The notes beneath the pieces were generated by a model that ran no database searches, was not told where the DNA came from, and saw only the letters and a program-made list of their open reading frames with translations. Source: Bacteroidota bacterium (GTDB lineage Bacteria > Bacteroidota > Ignavibacteria > Palsa-1295). From it: a stretch of 41,773 bases of DNA. Within the stretch, counting starts at the first letter, position 1, and each line of letters begins with the position of its first letter. The stretch spans positions 1-41,773 of the forward strand of contig JANYDV010000211.1 in assembly GCA_025363505.1 (NCBI GenBank), in the 5' to 3' direction. Shown here one piece after another: positions 1 to 7,304 of this stretch. The position numbers and the translations under genes are program-made.

Positions 1-31
1 GTCGCGGAGTTCTGAGTTCTTGATAGCGCAT
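1..31 (-). CDS. Possible start of a further minus-strand gene (partial)
   Basis: An ATG on the minus strand at 31-29 opens a frame (MRYQELRTPR) that stays open to the left edge, 17 bases downstream of the HPr stop. Its position directly after ptsH would suit the next gene of the operon, for example ptsI, but ten residues are too few to identify anything. It is recorded only as a possible gene start. Confidence 0.2.
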   Translation of the reverse strand, partial: MRYQELRTPR

Positions 32-48
32 TCAATCTTACGAAAGTA

Positions 49-315
49 TTACATCTCGTCAAAGCCTTTAGCGAAGTAGGCTACGAGGACATCGGACATT
101 TGTTCTTCGTCAGGTCCTTCAAAACTCAGTTCAAGCTCCGAACCTTGTGCGGCGGCAAGAGTCATTACGCCAATGATCGACTTACCGTTGATCTGAAATC
201 CGTCTTTGTTAATAAAAAAATCGGATTGAAATTCACTCGCCAATTTTACGATCGCCGCCGCAGGGCGCGTATGCAGCCCGGCGCGGTTCAGGATGGTTAC
301 GTTTCGTGTGATCAC
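49..315 (-). CDS. ptsH: HPr-family phosphocarrier protein
   Basis: This 88-residue protein has the normal length of HPr, the small cytoplasmic phosphocarrier of the phosphotransferase (PTS) or PTS-Ntr system. The phosphorylatable histidine is His15 in RAGLHTRPAA. The regulatory serine is Ser46 in NGKSIIGVM, so both the EI/PEP-dependent site and the HPr-kinase site are present. The start is GTG at 315-313, three bases after the stop of the polyprenyl synthetase gene, so it is very probably the last identified gene of the fni-prenyltransferase operon. No sugar-specific PTS component is visible in the window. In this group such an HPr may serve regulation rather than sugar uptake (inference). 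Family assignment is firm. Confidence 0.93.
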   Translation of the reverse strand: MITRNVTILNRAGLHTRPAAAIVKLASEFQSDFFINKDGFQINGKSIIGVMTLAAAQGSELELSFEGPDEEQMSDVLVAYFAKGFDEM

Positions 316-318
316 GTC

Positions 319-1305
319 TTAATGTTCTCTGTGTAAAAGATATTCGCTAAAGTGTTGTAACGCCGTTTGCACGGCAGGATGTTCAATTTTTTTTAGTGCG
401 GCTTGTGCAATATTTGTATGGTCTGCTATCATTTTCTTACTTTCGTCGATCACTCCAAGCTTCGTAAAAACTATTCTCGCAAATCCTACATCATCCCACT
501 TTGCTTGCTGATGTAGGATTCGCGTGAGTAGTTGTTGCTCTTCTTCGGAGACGTGGGTGATTGATTCATACGCCCGCAAAAATAGGAACGTTCGTTTGCC
601 TTCAACAATATCACCACCAATGGACTTGCCGAACGACGGATTTTGCGAAGTAAGATCAAGCAAGTCGTCGCGGAGTTGAAATGCCAATCCCAAATGATGT
701 GCGAACAAGCGAAACGGTTCTACGTCGGTGATGCCCGAAGCATAAGCACCCAAGACTGCGGCAAGCTCGATCATCTTTGCGCTCTTGAGATCAATCATTC
801 GAAAATAATCTTCTATTGAGACAGAATTATTTTTCTCAAACTCTTTATCAAGTGCTTGCCCTTCGCAGACATATCTGAAGCTATGAGCAAACTCTAACAT
901 CATTTCCGATGCCTGAGGATATTTTCCTGAAGCCAGTGATGTTTCGGCAAGCGCGATTAGCACATCCCCAGCGAGAATGGCGGTATTGAGATCATAGAGT
1001 TCGTGTAATGTCTTCAGGCCGCGCCGAGTCGCGGCATTATCCATAATATCGTCGTGGACTAATGTAAACGTATGTAACATCTCGACTGCCGCGGCGGCTT
1101 GACGCCACTTGCAATCTTGCTGCTGAAGAGTACAAAGATAGGTCAGCGCAGGTCGAAGACGCTTGCCGCCGGCATCAATAATATAACGAACAGGATCATA
1201 GAGCGATCTTGGCTCCGCAGGCACAAGCGAGTGCAAATACGAATTAATCTCGTCTTGAGCAAATAATATCTGCTCGGAAAATAGATGTTTCTGGTCGTGC
1301 GCCAA
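319..1305 (-). CDS. Polyprenyl (FPP/GGPP-type) diphosphate synthase
   Basis: This 328-residue trans-prenyltransferase condenses isopentenyl diphosphate with allylic diphosphates in the cytoplasm. The first aspartate-rich motif is in LVHDDIMDNAATRRG and the second in LRDDLLDL; between the N-terminus and these lie the GGKRLRP substrate-binding residues, and GDIVEGKRTF follows. The first motif is an uninterrupted DDxxD with phenylalanine at the fifth position before it, which in known enzymes limits product length to about C15-C20, so a farnesyl/geranylgeranyl-type product is likelier than a long quinone chain (inference). The best start is TTG at 1305-1303; no in-frame ATG lies ahead of the first motif without removing conserved sequence. 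It begins two bases after the fni stop, so the substrate isomerase and the condensing enzyme are co-expressed. Confidence 0.9.
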   Translation of the reverse strand: MAHDQKHLFSEQILFAQDEINSYLHSLVPAEPRSLYDPVRYIIDAGGKRLRPALTYLCTLQQQDCKWRQAAAAVEMLHTFTLVHDDIMDNAATRRGLKTLHELYDLNTAILAGDVLIALAETSLASGKYPQASEMMLEFAHSFRYVCEGQALDKEFEKNNSVSIEDYFRMIDLKSAKMIELAAVLGAYASGITDVEPFRLFAHHLGLAFQLRDDLLDLTSQNPSFGKSIGGDIVEGKRTFLFLRAYESITHVSEEEQQLLTRILHQQAKWDDVGFARIVFTKLGVIDESKKMIADHTNIAQAALKKIEHPAVQTALQHFSEYLLHREH

Positions 1306-1307
1306 AA

Positions 1308-2390
1308 TTATGGAATTTGAAAGAGTGTTTGTCCCGACAGATCGCCGATAGTCTTCGATCCGGTCAATAACATTGTTGTTTTTAACTGCTTAATAACCGT
1401 AGCAACATAATCTACGAGCATTTCTTCCCCACCTTCATAAAAAGCCTTCATTAATGGTTGGGCAATCCCGACAAGATCAGCCCCAAGGGTGATTGACTTC
1501 GCGATATCGACACCTGAACGAATACCACCACTGGCGATTAAGCCAAAAGTCATTGTCTGTTTTAATTCTTTCACCGCCCGGAGTGCCTCGACAGTGGGAA
1601 TACCCCAATCCCAAAACGGATCAAGCGCAACGCGTTGATTTTTCTTCTGCCGTAATATCTCCACGCCCGACCAACTCGTTCCGCCAGCGCCGGCAACATC
1701 AATCACCCGTACGCCGATATTAATCAGCCGTTCTGCCGTAGCACGAGAAATTCCGGCTCCCACTTCTTTGACAATCACGGGAATCCTAAAGTGATGACAC
1801 AGCGCATCAATCGCCGGAAGGATACCCCGAAAATCCCGCGAACCCTCGGGCTGCATCAATTCTTGCAGGGGATTGAGATGGACAATTATTCCGTCTGCTT
1901 TGACGAGATCAATTATTTTTTTTATCGAAGCGATCTTCCCCTTTGCGTGTAATGCCGCGATTTCTGCACCGCCGATATTAGTAAAGATCAAACCATGGGG
2001 ATACTCTTTTCGCACTACCGAAAACGATTTGTGATATTGCTTGCTTTCGAGTGCTTGACGGGCACTGCCGATACCAATGGCAAGGCAAAACTGTTTTGCT
2101 GTTCTTGCAAGCGCCGCATTGATCTTTTCGGCTTCGGCATAGCCACCGGTCATTGAGGAGATCAAGATCGGTGCATCGAGCGATTTTCCGAGAAACGTCG
2201 TCGAAGCATCAACCTCATTGAGCGACAATTCAGGCAAAGCGTTATGCTCGAAACGGAGCAGGTCGAAACCGGTTCGGGTCTCACGATACTCAACATCTTC
2301 GGTGACAACGAGCTCGACATGATCTGCTTTTCGGGAGCTAATTTTATTTGTCGAATTGGAGCTAAATGCCTTTTTCTTCTTCTTTGTCAT
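1308..2390 (-). CDS. fni: Type 2 isopentenyl-diphosphate delta-isomerase (FMN-dependent)
   Basis: This enzyme interconverts isopentenyl and dimethylallyl diphosphate using reduced FMN. The 360 residues form the expected TIM-barrel: SSMTGGYAEAEKIN near residue 80, IGIGSARQALE, HLNPLQELMQPEGSRDFRG with the Gln-Glu region used in catalysis, IVKEVGAGIS, VAGAGGTSWSGVE, and the C-terminal phosphate-binding stretch ASGGIRSGVDIAK. The first 20 or so residues are a lysine/serine-rich extension (MTKKKKKAFSS) not typical of the family. It heads an operon with the polyprenyl synthetase two bases downstream, and is divergent from the plus-strand gene at 2481. This is the FMN enzyme, not the unrelated metal-dependent type 1 isomerase. 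Confidence 0.95.
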   Translation of the reverse strand: MTKKKKKAFSSNSTNKISSRKADHVELVVTEDVEYRETRTGFDLLRFEHNALPELSLNEVDASTTFLGKSLDAPILISSMTGGYAEAEKINAALARTAKQFCLAIGIGSARQALESKQYHKSFSVVRKEYPHGLIFTNIGGAEIAALHAKGKIASIKKIIDLVKADGIIVHLNPLQELMQPEGSRDFRGILPAIDALCHHFRIPVIVKEVGAGISRATAERLINIGVRVIDVAGAGGTSWSGVEILRQKKNQRVALDPFWDWGIPTVEALRAVKELKQTMTFGLIASGGIRSGVDIAKSITLGADLVGIAQPLMKAFYEGGEEMLVDYVATVIKQLKTTMLLTGSKTIGDLSGQTLFQIP

Positions 2391-2480
2391 AAAAATAGGT
2401 TATTTTTGAGGTAAATTTACGATAAATTCTGTGCGATAGTTTGGGAACGGCATTCGCGCTGAATGGATTAATATAGTACG

Positions 2481-3110
2481 ATGTCAAAATTTCTTAACTC
2501 AACCGACAGTAATACGCCCCAGGGCGATGCTTCGAAACGCCTCAGCGACCGCTTCGGCATACCTGAACATGAAGTAAAAAAACTACTCTATGGCGAACAA
2601 GTCCGCCCAAACCCAACCGTATCGCAAGGGGTACCGACAATGATACCTGCTACTCGGGACCGCAGTTCATGGAACACGATTTCAATACTCGGCGCATTGC
2701 TCGGGGTGGTTGGCATACTTTCATTGGTCGTCTTAATGATATTTTTAATGCGTCATAATAGACCCGGCGCCGGACCGTTCGGGGGTGAGTTCGGAATGAA
2801 CCAACCACCACCAATTATGCGCTCCGAAGTGCCTCATGAGCCAATGCCACCGGCAGCGATGCCCGATTCTTGTTGTAAAAAAGAAAATCCTCCTACAACC
2901 GCTGATATAGCGCCCGAGCCCGAAGCACAAACCCCGCAGGCGAAGCCCCAACATAAAGCTATTCATAAATCAAAACCAAGCAAAGGTTTTGTTACCTCTA
3001 ATAGTATGGAAGCCGAAGAACGACTGGCTGAACTCAAAGCCGACGGCAACTCGAAAGCCAAAATTAGCAGTCGTAAAAAAGACGGTGTCTTGATGTACGA
3101 AGTAAAATAA
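2481..3110 (+). CDS. Single-pass membrane protein with short SPOR-like C-terminus
   Basis: I do not recognise a named family for this 209-residue protein. Residues 1-65 are hydrophilic and probably cytoplasmic (SKRLSDRFGIPEHEVKKLL looks like a small helical module). One strong transmembrane helix follows at about 66-91 (ISILGALLGVVGILSLVVLM). Next comes a Pro/Met/Gly-rich linker that includes a Cys-Cys pair (PDSCCKKE), then a lysine-rich stretch. The last ~37 residues (SNSMEAEERLAELKADGNSK and onwards) resemble half of a SPOR peptidoglycan-binding repeat: an Ala/Glu-rich helix, then a strand ending GVLMYEVK. The layout is that of a divisome-type SPOR anchor with a shortened domain, which is an inference. 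It lies about 90 bases ahead of dsbD in the same direction. Confidence 0.75.
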   Translation: MSKFLNSTDSNTPQGDASKRLSDRFGIPEHEVKKLLYGEQVRPNPTVSQGVPTMIPATRDRSSWNTISILGALLGVVGILSLVVLMIFLMRHNRPGAGPFGGEFGMNQPPPIMRSEVPHEPMPPAAMPDSCCKKENPPTTADIAPEPEAQTPQAKPQHKAIHKSKPSKGFVTSNSMEAEERLAELKADGNSKAKISSRKKDGVLMYEVK

Positions 3111-3201
3111 TTGTGTGTGTGTATTGCGAATGTTGCCCCCTCCAGTGCCAAGGAGAAATCGTGGCGCAACTTCTTTTATGTGCGGACGTAAGCCTTTGAT
3201 A

Positions 3202-5307
3202 ATGACTATAAAGAATAATTCTTTTATTTTCGGGCTACTGATTGCTGTAGTCATCCTATTATCATTTTCTCATACCGATGCAAAACGGTTGGAGAAGCCG
3301 CGTGATAAATTTGCTTCCGACGGATCGGTCCTGACGCTAAAAGTTGATGAACGAGCGAACATTTCTCAGGGTAAACTTTTCAAAGCCACCGTTCATTTCA
3401 AAATTGGAAAAGATTGGCACATCTATAGTTCAAAATCCGCAGACGATGCAGGCTACCCGATGATCGTTGGCATACCGCCGGCGCTACAAAACATCTTCGA
3501 ACTTGTGAGTATCGCTGAGTCCGGGAAAGTAGTTGCACACTATGATTCAGGTTTTGGAGCAACAACGCTTTCACATTACAAAGACTTTGATGCGGTCATA
3601 ACTTTAAAAGTAAAAAAAACTGCAAAGATCGGCGAAACTCCTTTCTTTCTGTATGTAGATTATCAAACCTGTAACGAGAGTGTTTGCATACCACCAAACA
3701 CTTTTCAAGTTCCGATGCCGTTCCTCGGCAACAAGCCATTGACACTTACCATCAAGGAAGGTAATGACAAAGAAGATACTACCTCAGCAATACAACAACA
3801 GAAAAATACTATCTCCGTTGCAACTACAACGACCGCCACACCAACGATTTCGTCACAAAACACTCCTGCAGTACCACCCAGCATTTCCCCAACCAACGCT
3901 GCATCAGCCGAGGAATTAGCGAAACTTGCGCATACTTCGATTTGGCAATTTATTCTTGCGGCAATCGGATTTGGATTGCTGGCATTGGTTACGCCCTGTG
4001 TATTCCCTATGATTCCGATCACGGTGAGTTTTTTTACCCAGCGCAATCAAGGTTCGAAAAAACATGCCGTCAAAGATGCAGTATTCTATGCTGTTGGTAT
4101 TATCGGGACTTTCGTCGCGTTAGGGTTTTTACTTGCGTTAATCCTGGGACCTTCGGGCATCAATAAATTTGCCTCAAACCCAATAGTCAATGCCGGCATC
4201 GCAGTAATCTTTATCGCATTCGCTCTTAATTTGTTCGGACTTTTTGAGTTAGGTATTCCGTCATCGGTCGTGACCCGACTCCACATGAAAGCGCACAACA
4301 CCGAAAACAAAATTTTCTCGGTGATCTTGATGGGCTTTGTGTTCTCGCTTACAAGCTTTACCTGTACCGTTCCGTTTGTTGGCACATTAATGGTTTCGTT
4401 TTCTCATGGTGATTGGTTCGTGCCACTAATCGGTATGACGGTCTTCGCCAGCGTCTTCGCATTACCGTTCTTTCTGTTAGCACTCTTTCCGAGTGCAATG
4501 AAGGCATTGCCAAAAAGCGGGGGTTGGCTTAATAGTGTGAAAGTCGTGATGGGATTTCTCGAGATCGCCGCTTCGCTGAAATTCCTCTCGAATATTGATC
4601 TTGTCTATAAATGGGGTTTCTTTACTCGTGATTTGGTGATAGCCGCATGGGCAGCATTAATGATTATCACGACGTTATATTTGCTCGGTCGTTTTCATCT
4701 GCCCCACGACACACCATCTGAACATATCGGACCGATTCGTGCCATTTTTTCTGTCGTATTTTTAACGAGTGCCATTTATTTATTTACCGGTTTCGGGTCG
4801 AAGCCGCTCGGGACACTTGATGCATTTCTGCCACCGGCAGGATATACCGGGCAAGAAGGTGCGCCTGTGACAGCCGGAATATCGCTGCCGAGCAATACAA
4901 ATATCAGTCCCGAAATTTGGTATCCAAGATTGGAAACGGCTCTCGCCGAAGCGAAGCGAACCGGAAAAAATGTGTTTGTAGATTTTACCGGTTATCAATG
5001 CACAAATTGTCGAGCAATGGAGTCAACCATATTCAAACGACAGGAAGTGGTTGATCTCTATAAAGAGTTTGTATTAGCGAGATTGTATTGTGACGATGGC
5101 TCACCGCTGAATGATTCAAATCGTACGATGGAAGAGACTCGCTTCAATACGATCGCACAACCGTATTATGTGATCATCTCACCGGATGATAAAGTGCTCG
5201 CCACCTTCCCGGGATATACGAAAGACCTTAGTGCGTTTGTCTCGTTCTTAAAACCACATGTCAGCACCTCAGGGCAAGTGAATAAACCACTTGCTGAGAT
5301 CCGGTAA
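3202..5307 (+). CDS. dsbD: Thiol:disulfide interchange protein DsbD
   Basis: DsbD moves electrons from cytoplasmic thioredoxin across the inner membrane to periplasmic thiol proteins. All three modules are present in 701 residues. The N-terminal periplasmic domain carries Cys157/Cys162 in YQTCNESVCIPP. The membrane domain of about eight helices holds the two exchange cysteines, Cys266 in LVTPCVFPMIP and Cys388 in FTCTVPFVG. The C-terminal thioredoxin domain has Cys600/Cys603 in GYQCTNCRAME. The open frame reaches back to 3115, but the ATG at 3202 is preferred because it directly precedes a clean signal peptide (MTIKNNSFIFGLLIAVVILL). No Shine-Dalgarno is visible. A low-complexity Thr/Pro/Ser linker at roughly 205-240 joins the first two modules. 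It is convergent with the epimerase gene, with 7 bases between the stops. Confidence 0.93.
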   Translation: MTIKNNSFIFGLLIAVVILLSFSHTDAKRLEKPRDKFASDGSVLTLKVDERANISQGKLFKATVHFKIGKDWHIYSSKSADDAGYPMIVGIPPALQNIFELVSIAESGKVVAHYDSGFGATTLSHYKDFDAVITLKVKKTAKIGETPFFLYVDYQTCNESVCIPPNTFQVPMPFLGNKPLTLTIKEGNDKEDTTSAIQQQKNTISVATTTTATPTISSQNTPAVPPSISPTNAASAEELAKLAHTSIWQFILAAIGFGLLALVTPCVFPMIPITVSFFTQRNQGSKKHAVKDAVFYAVGIIGTFVALGFLLALILGPSGINKFASNPIVNAGIAVIFIAFALNLFGLFELGIPSSVVTRLHMKAHNTENKIFSVILMGFVFSLTSFTCTVPFVGTLMVSFSHGDWFVPLIGMTVFASVFALPFFLLALFPSAMKALPKSGGWLNSVKVVMGFLEIAASLKFLSNIDLVYKWGFFTRDLVIAAWAALMIITTLYLLGRFHLPHDTPSEHIGPIRAIFSVVFLTSAIYLFTGFGSKPLGTLDAFLPPAGYTGQEGAPVTAGISLPSNTNISPEIWYPRLETALAEAKRTGKNVFVDFTGYQCTNCRAMESTIFKRQEVVDLYKEFVLARLYCDDGSPLNDSNRTMEETRFNTIAQPYYVIISPDDKVLATFPGYTKDLSAFVSFLKPHVSTSGQVNKPLAEIR

Positions 5308-5314
5308 TTTTATG

Positions 5315-6310
5315 TTATTTGCCTCCCCAACTTGGCGGAAGGGTTTTTTCGATCTCAATACCTTCAAACGGTTTGGTACTGCGTGATCCCGTACGCTTGA
5401 CCCACTGCGCCATCTTTGCAATACCTTGATCAAATGGCACTTCATCATGGATGCCAAATACTTTTTTCGCTTTTTCGTGATCGCTCCAAGCATTCACAAC
5501 TTCGTTACGCGCAGGAAGATAATTTAACTTCGCTGTACTCCCCATCGCCTTCATTACTTCGGTCGCTAATTGATTAACCGTGTACACGGTATCAGCACCG
5601 ATATTAAAAACTTCGTTCTTTGCTGAATCAAGCGTAGCGCTTCTTGCAATATGCGGCGCAACATCAGCAATATGGCTGAATGCACGTTTTTGCTCTCCAT
5701 CGCCAAAGAGTGTCAGTGACTCGCCACGCAAAATCTGATTCATAAAAATACCGATGACGTTGCGGTATTTATCTCCGGTGTTCTGACGTTCGCCGTACAC
5801 ATTATGCGGGCGGAAAATTACATAATCGAGACCAAACATTTCATATGAAGCCTTCAGCTCAAGTTCAACAGCATATTTCGCAATACCGTATGAGTCTTCC
5901 GGTTGGGGCACAAGGTCTTCGCGCATCGGCAATTGATTACGACCATAAACCGCTATCGAACTCGTAAAAATAAAGCGCTTACAATCGTGTTTTACAGCTT
6001 CGTTGATCAAATTGACTGAGCCGATTACATTGTTGGTATAATTAAATCGTTTAATAAAATGCGAAAGTCCTTCTGCGGCATAGGCGGCGAGATGAAAAAC
6101 GAAATCAAATTTATATTGATTGAAGATCGGTGCAAGTTTGAGATGATCGGTGCAACTGCCTTCGATAAAAATGGCTTGAGGATTGACATTGTCAATAAAT
6201 CCGCCGGAGAGGTCATCAAAGGCAACAACAGTATGCCCATCGGAAATAAGTGAATCAACAACATGCGATCCGATAAATCCGGCAGCACCGGTGACAAATG
6301 AAATTGGCAT
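5315..6310 (-). CDS. NAD-dependent sugar-nucleotide epimerase/dehydratase
   Basis: This 331-residue extended short-chain dehydrogenase has the N-terminal Rossmann motif TGAAGFIGSHV. The catalytic tyrosine and lysine are in DSYGIAKYAVE, and the conserved RPHNVYGERQ loop places it near UDP-glucose 4-epimerases and related NDP-sugar epimerases/dehydratases. The exact substrate cannot be read from sequence. The last residues (GIEIEKTLPPSWGGK) are beyond the usual family end. It follows the glycosyltransferase gene by about 50 bases on the same strand, suggesting supply of a nucleotide sugar for surface glycan assembly. Confidence 0.88.
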   Translation of the reverse strand: MPISFVTGAAGFIGSHVVDSLISDGHTVVAFDDLSGGFIDNVNPQAIFIEGSCTDHLKLAPIFNQYKFDFVFHLAAYAAEGLSHFIKRFNYTNNVIGSVNLINEAVKHDCKRFIFTSSIAVYGRNQLPMREDLVPQPEDSYGIAKYAVELELKASYEMFGLDYVIFRPHNVYGERQNTGDKYRNVIGIFMNQILRGESLTLFGDGEQKRAFSHIADVAPHIARSATLDSAKNEVFNIGADTVYTVNQLATEVMKAMGSTAKLNYLPARNEVVNAWSDHEKAKKVFGIHDEVPFDQGIAKMAQWVKRTGSRSTKPFEGIEIEKTLPPSWGGK

Positions 6311-6362
6311 TGATTAATTGATGAATGGTGAATGATAGATCATCATAAGTCCGTACAGAATA

Positions 6363-7304
6363 TTATCGTATGTATCCGCGTTCTTTAAGCCCTTTGTTCT
6401 CGCGATACCCTTTGTAATAATCAATAATCCCATAGATCATCGCCGTTGCGCCGCGAATATTTTTTGCGCGAATGAGCGAAAGGTAATAGTATAATCTATA
6501 CAACGGATAAAATAACAGGTAGCGCAGTTTTACGAAGCCATGGAAATGACGCGACGCAAATAAAAATGAATTGCGCGTCTGCATATACATATAGAATGGT
6601 GTTTCTTTGCCGAGTGTCGCACTTTTGAAATTATGGTAGATCAAACTTTTCGGTTCGTACCAGCAGACATATCCTCGCTCGCGTGCTCGCATACACCAAT
6701 CTGATTCTTCCCAATAAATAAAATATTCTTTCGAGAGCATCCCCATTGTCTGCAAAAGCTCGCCGCGCATCAACATTAAACACCCCGAAGCATACTCGGT
6801 AATTTCAGCAGTGTCATATTTCCCACTGTCTTTCTCAAATACTCCAATATGATGATACCCCGTATGCCATTTTTGAAAAGCGCCGGCGTACCAAATGATT
6901 TTATCCTGACCATTATAGGACTGGGGGTAAAAATAAATTTTCCCACTCACCGCAGAAATATTATCAGCGGATAATAAACGTTCGACCAGTGGCTCAAGAT
7001 AGCCGGGGGTGATAATAGTATCGTTATTGAGCAACAGCACATGATCGCAGTGATGGGTCAGCGAATATTCAATACCGATATTATTTCCACCGGTAAACCC
7101 GGTGTTTTCATCGGAGCGAATGTGTGTTGCCGTTGGGAATTCATCTTTTAATCGAAATCCTGTACCATCAACAGAGCCGTTATCAACGACGATCACTTCG
7201 GTATTCGGATATGTCATCGTTTCGAGCGAACGCAAACAACGAGCGGTATCGTCATACGCATTCAAATGCACCAATACTATTCCTATGCGAGGATAGGTTA
7301 CCAT
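6363..7304 (-). CDS. Family 2 glycosyltransferase (rhamnosyltransferase-like)
   Basis: A 313-residue GT-A fold enzyme that transfers a sugar from a nucleotide donor, probably at the cytoplasmic face of the membrane. The nucleotide-binding start is IGIVLVHLNAYDDTARCLRS, followed by EVIVVDNGSVDGT. The metal-binding acidic motif is LLLNNDTIITPGY, and the acceptor-side motif is EESDWCMRARERGY. The C-terminus has hydrophobic, basic patches (KLRYLLFYPLYRLYYYLSLI) that fit membrane association. Its ATG overlaps the stop of the MTHFR-fusion gene as TAATG, so it is translated in the same transcript. The donor sugar is unknown. Confidence 0.9.
   Translation of the reverse strand: MVTYPRIGIVLVHLNAYDDTARCLRSLETMTYPNTEVIVVDNGSVDGTGFRLKDEFPTATHIRSDENTGFTGGNNIGIEYSLTHHCDHVLLLNNDTIITPGYLEPLVERLLSADNISAVSGKIYFYPQSYNGQDKIIWYAGAFQKWHTGYHHIGVFEKDSGKYDTAEITEYASGCLMLMRGELLQTMGMLSKEYFIYWEESDWCMRARERGYVCWYEPKSLIYHNFKSATLGKETPFYMYMQTRNSFLFASRHFHGFVKLRYLLFYPLYRLYYYLSLIRAKNIRGATAMIYGIIDYYKGYRENKGLKERGYIR

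Noticed and set aside
2401..2408. TATTTTTG upstream of the plus-strand gene at 2481, resembling a -7 box
   Set aside because: The nearest TTG is only 14 bases upstream, too close for the usual spacing, so it was not listed as a promoter.
3112..3125. Short GT repeat at the start of the stretch before dsbD
   Set aside because: Only a few units long; too short to suggest phase variation.
3115..3201. 29-residue N-terminal extension of DsbD
   Set aside because: It is Pro/Arg-rich, and the ATG at 3202 gives an ordinary signal peptide, so the shorter start was used.
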